Source of the DNA: CAMPJM01 sp964440915
GTDB taxonomy: Bacteria; Bacteroidota; Bacteroidia; Cytophagales; Cyclobacteriaceae
DNA: 51,023 nucleotides
Direction: 5' to 3'
NCBI GenBank assembly: GCA_964440915.1
Contig: CAYTTV010000027.1
Coordinates: 1 to 51,023, forward strand
Shown: piece after piece, positions 44,770-51,023 of the stretch
How the letters are laid out: every line of letters begins with the position of its first letter
How positions within the stretch are numbered: position 1 is the first letter of the stretch
Notes under the pieces: generated by a model
Told to the model about the DNA's origin: nothing
The model's input: only the letters and a program-made list of their open reading frames with translations
Database searches by the model: none
Made by a program: the position numbers and the translations under genes

Positions 44770-44797
44770 AAAGGGCAGAAACTATATCTGCCCTTTA
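44770..44797. terminator. Terminator of rpoD (possibly bidirectional)
   Basis: AAAGGGCAGA pairs with TCTGCCCTTT around a seven-base loop. On the minus strand the stem is followed by TTTTTATTTT, a good T tract, so it ends the rpoD transcript; it may also stop readthrough from the receptor gene. Confidence 0.85.
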
Positions 44798-44817
44798 TTA
44801 TTTCGCTTGTAAAAATT

Positions 44818-45681
44818 CTATCCCAAGAACGGCTTTAAGAAATTGCTTCTGGAGCTATGCCTAAGCCTTCTTGTTGCTTTTTCCTTTATCTGTCGTACCC
44901 TTTCCCTGGTCAGGTTATATTTTTCTCCTATTTCTTCTAGTGTCAATGGCTGCTCACCATTCAAACCAAAGTAGTAGGAAATAACATCAGCTTCTCTTTG
45001 CGTCAATGTAGAAAGTGCTCGCTGTACTTCCTTTCTAAGTGAGTCGTTCATAAGACTAGAATCTGGCGTAGCCTCGCTGTCATTTTCGAGTACATCGAGC
45101 AAGCCATTTTCTTCTCCGTTCACGAAAGGTGCATCCATAGACACGTGTCGGCCAGAAATTCTCATGTTAGCTGCCACTTCTTCAGGCGTGGTTTCAAGCA
45201 CTTCTGCAAGTTCTTCTGGTGATGGCTCTCGTTGGAATTTTTGTTCAAGTTCCGAGAAGGTCTTGGATATCTTATTGAGCGAGCCCACTCTGTTCAAAGG
45301 CAAACGTACAATCCTAGATTGTTCTGCCAAGGCCTGCATGATTGATTGTCTAATCCACCAAACAGCATAAGAAATAAACTTAAAACCCCTGGTTTCATCA
45401 AAACGCTTTGCTGCCTTGATAAGGCCTAAGTTTCCTTCGTTGATAAGATCACCAAGCGTTAGGCCGTGGTTCTGGTATTGTTTGGCCACAGAAACTACAA
45501 ATCGGAGGTTGGCCTTTGTCAGCTTTTCTAAAGCAATCTGATCACCAGCCCTTATTCTTTGGGCTAGCTCAACTTCTTCATCAGACGTTATCAAATCTAC
45601 CTTGCCTATTTCCTGTAAATACTTATCCAGGGATTGGCTTTCCCGATTGGTAATCTGCTTGCTGATCTTGAGTTGTCTCAT
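44818..45681 (-). CDS. rpoD: Primary RNA polymerase sigma factor (Bacteroidota RpoD/SigA)
   Basis: A 287-residue sigma-70 factor. It shows region 1.2 (SLDKYLQEIGKVDLITSDEEVELAQRIR), region 2 (NLRFVVSVAKQYQNHGLTLGDLINEGNLGLIKAAKRFDETRGFKF, in shorter blocks; WWIRQSIMQAL), region 3 (NRVGSLNKISKTFSELEQ) and region 4 (LTLEEIGEKYNLTRERVRQIKEKATRRLRH). It lacks the long N-terminal region 1.1 and the non-conserved insert of proteobacterial RpoD, as is normal for Bacteroidota. It should read the TTTG/TAnnTTTG promoters found elsewhere in this window. It is a single-gene transcript with its own terminator. Confidence 0.95.
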   Translation of the reverse strand: MRQLKISKQITNRESQSLDKYLQEIGKVDLITSDEEVELAQRIRAGDQIALEKLTKANLRFVVSVAKQYQNHGLTLGDLINEGNLGLIKAAKRFDETRGFKFISYAVWWIRQSIMQALAEQSRIVRLPLNRVGSLNKISKTFSELEQKFQREPSPEELAEVLETTPEEVAANMRISGRHVSMDAPFVNGEENGLLDVLENDSEATPDSSLMNDSLRKEVQRALSTLTQREADVISYYFGLNGEQPLTLEEIGEKYNLTRERVRQIKEKATRRLRHSSRSNFLKPFLG

Positions 45682-45918
45682 TGAAATGTTGTCTTATGGT
45701 AAATATTTATTATACTTTTTCTCAATCGTGATTAAAAGATACGACTAGGACTTGATTTTAGTAGTAATAGAATAGTTGCCTTATTAAAAACAAAAAGGTC
45801 ACCACTTCCAATTTTGTAAAGTTACTACATTTTAACGAACATGCGCCTAAAATCTTTTAAAGTAGGATATAGACTTAATTTTAGCCTTGTAAGTTCTACC
45901 GTTCCTCAGCAAAAAATG

Positions 45919-45926
45919 TACATTTG
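45919..45926 (+). promoter_or_regulatory. Candidate -7 box of the MFS/nitroreductase unit
   Basis: TACATTTG fits TAnnTTTG exactly and is identical to the -7 box of the PLP enzyme gene. It lies 33 bases before the ATG at 45960. No -33 TTTG is seen at the usual distance. Confidence 0.45.
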
Positions 45927-45959
45927 CTGCCTTGTAATTTTTATATAATAAAGGATGAA

Positions 45960-47189
45960 ATGGCAGTAATCATAAAGAGCAAGGAAAGCACGACATCCCC
46001 TGACATTGCCGAAAAAACTGTATTTCCTATATTGGTGGCCTTGAGTTTTTCTCATTTTCTCAACGACACGATTCAATCTTTAATACCATCCATTTATCCT
46101 TTGGTAAAAGATACTTTGCAGCTAAGTTTTTCACAGATAGGCATGATCACCTTTACTTATCAGCTTACCGCCTCACTGTTGCAACCTTTGGTAGGCACCT
46201 ATACCGACAGGAGACCTCTGCCCTATTCATTGCCCATAGGCATGTGTTTTACGCTTTTTGGCCTTGTGCTATTATCTTTTTCTTCCTCTTTTGCTATGGT
46301 GCTGGTGTCTGTAGGCCTTATTGGTGTCGGATCGTCCGTCTTTCACCCAGAAGCCTCTCGGCTCGCTCACATGGCCTCCGGTGGAAGACATGGCATGGCC
46401 CAATCTCTATTCCAAGTGGGCGGAAATGCTGGTAGCGCAATAGGCCCATTATTGGCAGCTTTGATAATTATGCCATTAGGGCAGCGGCATGTTATATGGT
46501 TCTCAACTGCAGCTTTATTGGCCATTGTTATCCTCTTTAAAATAGGGGGATGGTACAAAAGTAATTTCCAAATTATAAAAAGGAAGAAGACGGCGGGAAA
46601 AGCGACTGCCTCTAAACTGGTGCTGTCGAGAAAAAAGACTATCTATTCGCTGCTAATCCTACTCGTGCTTATTTTCTCGAAATACATATACATGTCGAGC
46701 ATCACGAGTTATTATACATTCTATCTCATTGATAAGTTTCATGTCTCCGTTCAAAGTTCCCAAATCAACCTCTTCATCTTTTTGTTTGCCGTAGCAGCAG
46801 GCACTTTCATAGGGGGACCTTTGGGTGACCGGATTGGAAGGAAATATGTAATCTGGATTTCTATTTTAGGGGTTGCACCCTTTACATTATTATTGCCTTA
46901 TGTCGACCTGTTTTGGACAAGTGTATTAAGCGTTTTCATCGGATTCATCCTTTCCTCGGCATTCTCTGCTATTTTGGTCTACGCGCAAGAGTTGATTCCA
47001 GGCAAAATCGGTATGATTTCAGGGATGTTCTTTGGTTTTGCCTTTGGCATAGCGGGCATTGGTTCTGCATTATTAGGAAAAATAGCAGACCTTAACAGCA
47101 TCAACTACGTATTTCACTTGTGCTCTTTTTTACCGCTGCTCGGGCTAGTTACCGCATTTTTGCCTAATATTGAGAAAAGCAGACCTTAA
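45960..47189 (+). CDS. MFS transporter, fosmidomycin-resistance (Fsr) type
   Basis: A 409-residue membrane protein with about 12 TM helices. The N-terminal block LSFSHFLNDTIQSLIPSIYP and the loops VGTYTDRRPLPYSLPIG and VFHPEASRLAHMAS are characteristic of the Fsr-like MFS branch, which exports drugs or sugar-like compounds by proton antiport. GGPLGDRIGRKYVI is the second-half MFS loop motif. The ATG at 45960 is preferred over the ATG 12 codons upstream, because a GGA lies close before it and the -7 box would leave too little leader. A nitroreductase gene follows after 21 bases and is probably cotranscribed. Confidence 0.88.
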   Translation: MAVIIKSKESTTSPDIAEKTVFPILVALSFSHFLNDTIQSLIPSIYPLVKDTLQLSFSQIGMITFTYQLTASLLQPLVGTYTDRRPLPYSLPIGMCFTLFGLVLLSFSSSFAMVLVSVGLIGVGSSVFHPEASRLAHMASGGRHGMAQSLFQVGGNAGSAIGPLLAALIIMPLGQRHVIWFSTAALLAIVILFKIGGWYKSNFQIIKRKKTAGKATASKLVLSRKKTIYSLLILLVLIFSKYIYMSSITSYYTFYLIDKFHVSVQSSQINLFIFLFAVAAGTFIGGPLGDRIGRKYVIWISILGVAPFTLLLPYVDLFWTSVLSVFIGFILSSAFSAILVYAQELIPGKIGMISGMFFGFAFGIAGIGSALLGKIADLNSINYVFHLCSFLPLLGLVTAFLPNIEKSRP

Positions 47190-47210
47190 TTAATATGTAA
47201 TTAGAAAAAT

Positions 47211-47792
47211 ATGGAATTAGAAAAAGTAGTCAATGATTTGATAAGATCGAGAAGGTCGATATACACGAACATGTTTTCGGGGGAAGTTGTAGATAATGCC
47301 ATTATTGAAGCAATGCTCGAAAACGCCAACTGGGCACCTTCTCACCGGCTTACCAACCCTTGGAGGTTTGTCGTTTTTCATGGGGAAGGACTAAAGAAGC
47401 TGAGCGAGTTTCAAGGAGAGCTTTACAGACAGAGGAGCGGTGCGGATTTTGATGAGGCGAAGTTTAAGAAAATGGTAGACAAACCCTTGGAATGCTCTCA
47501 CGTAATCGCCATAGGCATGCATAGGGACGAAAAAGAAAGGGTGCCGGAAATAGAGGAAGTTTCTGCTGTGGCCTGTGCGGTACAAAATATGTGGATCACT
47601 GCTTCGGCCCACAGAATAGGCTGCTATTGGAGTACTGGTGGCGTGACTTTTTACGAAGAAGCCAAGCCTTTCTTCGGTCTAGGTGAGCAGGATAAGTTAT
47701 TGGGCTTTTTATATATAGGTATGCCCAAAACCGACAAATGGCCTGAAGCGAAAAAGACACCGATAAGCGAAAAGGTGAAGTGGGTGGAATAG
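47211..47792 (+). CDS. Nitroreductase family flavoprotein
   Basis: A 193-residue FMN-dependent nitroreductase-fold protein. RSRRSIYTNMFSG at the N-terminus is the FMN phosphate-binding Arg segment; NWAPSHRLTNPWRFVVF and the late GLGEQDKLLGFLYIGMP are family blocks. Members reduce nitroaromatics, quinones or other electrophiles with NAD(P)H. Its placement 21 bases after an exporter gene suggests a shared detoxification role, which is inference. The natural substrate is unknown. Confidence 0.9.
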   Translation: MELEKVVNDLIRSRRSIYTNMFSGEVVDNAIIEAMLENANWAPSHRLTNPWRFVVFHGEGLKKLSEFQGELYRQRSGADFDEAKFKKMVDKPLECSHVIAIGMHRDEKERVPEIEEVSAVACAVQNMWITASAHRIGCYWSTGGVTFYEEAKPFFGLGEQDKLLGFLYIGMPKTDKWPEAKKTPISEKVKWVE

Positions 47793-47793
47793 T

Positions 47794-48097
47794 AGACCTG
47801 TGCTCCGTAGGATTGACATTGCATAAATCAGAATTAATGTATTCTGATTTAAACCTACTATCGTTAATTCGAAGAAATCATGTCAGCCCTACGGGGTGCC
47901 CCCAAATGCTAAAACGTTCTATTAATATTCATCCCAATGAGATTGAGGAAGTTTCTTGGGCTGGAGAAGTTATTAACACCCTTGGATTTATACCTTGCCG
48001 CACCGCAACACTCCAGCGCCACAGGAGAGGCATTGTACCTGTTTCTACTCTTCCATTCCCGCATATGGGTCAAGGCTCTTTACGTCTATTAAATTAG
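47794..48097. repeat. Decayed intergenic repeat with dyads
   Basis: TAAATCAGAAT and ATTCTGATTTA (47824-47851) form a perfect 11-bp inverted repeat with a six-base loop. Around it lies an imperfect inverted repeat, TGCTCCGTAGGATTGACAT against TGTCAGCCCTACGGGGTGC. Further on come CACTCCAGCGCCACAGGAG and GGCATTGTACCTGTTT. These words resemble the common CCTACGGGG / CTCCGGAG / GGCATnTGTA intergenic repeat of many bacteria. A 105-codon frame crosses it but looks accidental. Confidence 0.45.
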
Positions 48098-48150
48098 TCC
48101 TAAAGCCACTGTAAACCCGTCAATAGGTGGGAATGTATATTGTACCGAAA

Positions 48151-48501
48151 TTATTTATTGGGGTTTCTCACTTTTGTATTATCATCCAAAATGATCAATA
48201 TATCATCGTCTTCCTCAAGTAAATAGGCCTCTTCGGTCTCAAGATATATGGTTTTATTGTTTGCTGTCATCTTAAAGGATATCTTATGGCTACTGGGCAA
48301 CTTTCCATCACGATCCTCGATTGTTAGTTTTTCAGATGTTTCTCCTGGAAACAGTTCTGTTGCAATATAAATATTGCCCCATCTAACATCTACCATCTTT
48401 ACTTGAGAGATATTATTCTGTACTTGAATATTGCCTGGTTGACGACAAGACTGCATAACCACGCCAATACATGCTATCAATATTAATCTTACTGGTTTCA
48501 T
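48151..48501 (-). CDS. Small lipoprotein of unknown function
   Basis: A 116-residue protein with a lipoprotein signal (LILIACIGVVMQSC, lipid Cys at 19). The mature part of about 98 residues has alternating strands and charged turns (VDVRWGNIYIATELFPGETSEKLTIEDRDG), suggesting a small beta-sandwich. I recognise no family. Its ATG follows the TAA of the upstream gene with no space (TAAATG), so the two are coupled and probably act together at the cell envelope. Confidence 0.7.
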   Translation of the reverse strand: MKPVRLILIACIGVVMQSCRQPGNIQVQNNISQVKMVDVRWGNIYIATELFPGETSEKLTIEDRDGKLPSSHKISFKMTANNKTIYLETEEAYLLEEDDDILIILDDNTKVRNPNK

Positions 48502-49053
48502 TTAGTCAATTTTTATTTCAATTTCACCAACAAATGCGCTCCTTGAATTTTCTTCGACCTTAAAAGTTGTATACTGAAAAGGGTAATAGGTCATTTTTGA
48601 GTTATCGTTAAAGGTAATTTGAAACGATTCAATTAAGCATGCGTATTCGCCAGGGCTGAGTTCGTAAGCTGAGTTTAAATATTGAGCAAATTCTCCAGCA
48701 GTATTAAAATCAGGCTGCTCTATGTCTTGGTTTGCAATTATCAAATAATTGATTTTTTCGTCGGCTATATATTTATTGTCCACTGTTTGTTTGGCTACTT
48801 TTGAAGTATCAAGAGCTTGAGAATTAGTTTTTGTCCAATGGAAATTATTGACATAAATGCTTACCGAGTCAACAGATTCCACAACCAAATAAGTACTATC
48901 CGTCGTTTTGATGTGGATCAGAATCAACAGCTCTTCAAAAGGTACAGTGCCGTTCTCAGAAACGACATTTCTATCGAAGCTACTCAGTGCGTCATCTTGG
49001 TCACAACTCAGCACTAACAACCCTATTAGCGAAAAACAAATCAGCCTTCTCAT
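48502..49053 (-). CDS. Lipoprotein of unknown function (pair partner)
   Basis: A 183-residue protein with a lipoprotein signal (LICFSLIGLLVLSC, Cys at 17, followed by the Asp-rich DQDDALSSFD). The mature part has beta-type sequence (TYLVVESVDSVSIYVNNFHW ... AYELSPGEYACLIESFQITF ... ENSRSAFVGEIEIKID) and might be an Ig-like or transthyretin-like fold. I recognise no family. It lies immediately upstream of the smaller lipoprotein gene on the same strand. Confidence 0.7.
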   Translation of the reverse strand: MRRLICFSLIGLLVLSCDQDDALSSFDRNVVSENGTVPFEELLILIHIKTTDSTYLVVESVDSVSIYVNNFHWTKTNSQALDTSKVAKQTVDNKYIADEKINYLIIANQDIEQPDFNTAGEFAQYLNSAYELSPGEYACLIESFQITFNDNSKMTYYPFQYTTFKVEENSRSAFVGEIEIKID

Positions 49054-49576
49054 GTTTTTTGGATATAAATTCTTTCTTATATAATAGATAGTAGGTCTAT
49101 GAAAGTGTAGACGAATTTTAAATGAAATAGCTTTCAGTCGGAATCAAGGCTTTTTCAAATATAAAAACTTTCCAATTCCTTTGCTAGTGCTAGTGCAATT
49201 TTCACAGCTCCTATACTGCCCTTCCTTTACGAGATTGTGTTGCTTCTTTGGAGATAAGAACTTGGAGGCTGGGATGCTGGTCTACGTATAGGAAAACCAT
49301 ATGGGATGAACAGTGGCTACCGGCATTTGTATTTCATTAAAGGGCTTTCAACATGACCCTGTGAATACTAGAAATATCCACTTTCCATTATCCTACCATT
49401 AACGCTAATATTTTTGTGTTTATCTACCGATGACATCCCTCGCAAAAGGGATTGTCATTTTCTCCTAACTTCAGCGGCACTTGTGTTTTGTTAAGATTTT
49501 GTTATAAATTTAGGTAAACCATTCACCTTAATTTTAGTTAGTTCATTTTTAACCTTCGGGATATTTGCCTTAATTA
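49054..49576. other. Gene-free divergent region upstream of the PBP4 gene
   Basis: No gene, repeat or stable hairpin was recognised in these 523 bases. Promoters for the lipoprotein pair (-) and for the PBP4 gene (+) must lie here; TAACCTTCG about 30 bases before the PBP4 start is a weak -7 candidate. Confidence 0.35.
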
Positions 49577-50905
49577 ATGAAACCACTTTCTTCCTTTTTG
49601 TCCCTTGCAGTCGTCGTCTCGTCTGCAATGTCGACTGCATGTCACACGAGCCATAGTCTTTTGTTGAAAAACATCGATACCACCATTACCACTTCTCCTG
49701 TTTTCGAAAAGAACTTTACAGGTTTTGAGCTTTATGATCCAGAACAACAAAAGGTCATATATGCGCACAATGCTGATAAGTACTTCAACCCCGCTTCCAA
49801 CACCAAACTGTTTACTTTCTATGCCGCATTGAATATTTTGGGAGATTCTATTCCTGCGATTAAGTACGAATTCAGGGAGGATTCGCTTCTATTCAGAGGC
49901 ACAGGCGACCCGTCGTTTCTCAATGCCGACCTTTATCCCAATTGTAATGTGTTTGACTTTCTGAAAAATACCGATGCCAACTTGTATTATGCCCCTCAAG
50001 TAAAGCATGCTAACCGGTATGGACCAGGATGGGCATGGGACGATTTCAATGATTACTATGCTACTGAAAAATCAGAATTTCCCATATACGGGAACGTAGC
50101 TCGTTTTTATTTCAACCAGAAAGATGCGCCACCCTATATTATTCCTTATTACTTTTCACAATCCCTTGTGCCAGATTCAAGTCAAACATCATCTTCTGCT
50201 GTACACCGTAGAGAGCATGAAAATATCTTCCATTACACATCGCCCTCCACTGGTATAAGGCAGGAACCGAAAATAGTGCCCTTTCGACATTCTTCCGAAC
50301 TACTTGTCTCCCTCTTGGCCGATACCTTAGGTAGGCCGGTACAATTGATCTCAGGACCTGTGACCCTGAAAGCTCCCCATATCTTATATAGTTTACCGGC
50401 TGACAGTCTGTACAAAAGGATGTTGCAAGCAAGTGATAATTTTATTGCGGAACACCTGCTTATGTTATGTGCGGGAGTGGTTTCTGATACTTTAGAAAGC
50501 AAAATAGCTATTTCTAACGTTATAAAGCATTATTTGAATGACATGCAGGACGAATTACGTTGGGTAGATGGTTCTGGACTTTCTAGATACAACCTTTTCA
50601 CACCAAGGTCCATTGTAAAGCTCCTAGAGGAAATCCGTCGCCTAGTGCCGGAAGAACGGCTGTATGAACTGCTCCCCGCTGGGGGTACTTCTGGCAACCT
50701 GAAAGATTATCCACTACTGGATAAGCCTTATATTTATGCTAAAACAGGCACTTTGAGCAACAATTATTGCTTAAGCGGCTATTTAATCACCAAATCAGGA
50801 AAGACTTTGATCTTTAGCTTCATGAACAACAATTACATTATGGCCGATAAGATGATCAAAAATGAAATGAGAAATGTTCTTGAGAATATTTACGAACTGT
50901 ATTAA
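49577..50905 (+). CDS. dacB: D-Ala-D-Ala carboxypeptidase/endopeptidase, PBP4 (peptidase S13) family
   Basis: A 442-residue penicillin-binding protein. An N-terminal signal segment (FLSLAVVVSSAMSTAC) exports it; the Cys near 22 might carry lipid, although the lipobox is weak. The three penicillin-binding motifs are present: SNTK (Ser74, Lys77), SDN (in LQASDNFIAEHLL) and KTG (AKTGTLSNNY). Active PBP4 enzymes trim pentapeptides and cut cross-links in peptidoglycan. The region between the SxxK and SxN motifs is shorter than in E. coli PBP4. It is a single gene; the rest of the window after 50905 shows nothing. Confidence 0.9.
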   Translation: MKPLSSFLSLAVVVSSAMSTACHTSHSLLLKNIDTTITTSPVFEKNFTGFELYDPEQQKVIYAHNADKYFNPASNTKLFTFYAALNILGDSIPAIKYEFREDSLLFRGTGDPSFLNADLYPNCNVFDFLKNTDANLYYAPQVKHANRYGPGWAWDDFNDYYATEKSEFPIYGNVARFYFNQKDAPPYIIPYYFSQSLVPDSSQTSSSAVHRREHENIFHYTSPSTGIRQEPKIVPFRHSSELLVSLLADTLGRPVQLISGPVTLKAPHILYSLPADSLYKRMLQASDNFIAEHLLMLCAGVVSDTLESKIAISNVIKHYLNDMQDELRWVDGSGLSRYNLFTPRSIVKLLEEIRRLVPEERLYELLPAGGTSGNLKDYPLLDKPYIYAKTGTLSNNYCLSGYLITKSGKTLIFSFMNNNYIMADKMIKNEMRNVLENIYELY

Positions 50906-51023
50906 TGATGAAAGTAAGATTCTCTGTTCAAAATATTTCAAAGTTCAGTAAGAAGTTTATAGAGGTTTAATTCATAATTAAACAATCTCAAATTTATGAT
51001 TGGCCATTCAATAGGAATGCGGC

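Noticed and set aside
47780..48097. 105-codon plus-strand frame
   Set aside because: It crosses inverted repeats, starts inside the nitroreductase gene and has no protein-family features; it is treated as a repeat region.
49480..49576. Promoter for the PBP4 gene
   Set aside because: TTTTG and TAACCTTCG words are present, but neither box nor the spacing fits the consensus well enough to list as a site.

Overview
The window is chromosomal DNA from a Bacteroidota bacterium, most likely a Cytophagales-type (flexirubin-pigmented) member. Five things point there: the tail of a flexirubin-type aryl-polyene gene cluster with a tyrosine ammonia-lyase; -7 boxes of the form TAnnTTTG, as used by the Bacteroidota primary sigma factor; a short 287-residue primary sigma factor; an ExbB / small membrane protein / ExbD / ExbD operon; and STN, FecR and TonB-receptor families with CarboxypepD_reg-like domains. 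The sequence is a draft scaffold. Two runs of exactly 100 N (9054-9153 and 34984-35083) are assembly gaps, and the first one cuts a gene.

Layout. 26-6946 (+): aryl-polyene (flexirubin) genes, namely ammonia-lyase, ketoreductase, ketosynthase, ACP, LpxL-like acyltransferase, hotdog dehydratase, hotdog thioesterase and a second ketosynthase, tightly packed with overlapping starts. 7028-8933 (-): promoter, TPP riboswitch, pnuT-like transporter and an acyl-CoA-dehydrogenase-fold flavoprotein, read as one thiamine-controlled operon. 9023-14706 (+): two tandem membrane-AraC paralogues, a PAS histidine kinase, a membrane GAF protein and a thioredoxin-fold protein. 14867-20615 (+): tatD, tRNA-Ser(GGA), the ExbB/ExbD operon and a GH15 family hydrolase. 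20997-24650 (+): ECF sigma factor, FecR-type anti-sigma factor and an STN protein whose C-terminal part is a G-x-Q repeat domain plus a probable outer-membrane barrel instead of a TonB receptor. 24735-33757 (-): three envelope proteins, a secreted Thr/Ser/Gly repeat protein, a DUF4139 protein with a receptor-like insert and a 1841-residue alpha-2-macroglobulin lipoprotein. 34102-40994: fatty-acid desaturase, PLP sulfur-amino-acid enzyme, EEP-family phosphoesterase, aldo/keto reductase, hexapeptide acetyltransferase and a DUF763 protein. 41097-44639 (+): a second repeat-barrel protein next to a TonB-dependent receptor. 44818-50905: rpoD, MFS transporter, nitroreductase, a lipoprotein pair and a PBP4-type carboxypeptidase.

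The best candidate for something undescribed is the sigma / anti-sigma / STN-repeat-barrel operon together with its paralogue at 41097. In a classical cell-surface signalling system the STN domain sits on a TonB-dependent transporter; here it sits on a different kind of predicted outer-membrane protein. Other points worth a look are the flavoprotein under TPP-riboswitch control, the DUF4139 protein carrying the N-terminal hallmark of SusC-like receptors in its middle, and a family of decayed intergenic repeats, one of which lies exactly at an assembly break. All calls come from reading the sequence; no database search was run.
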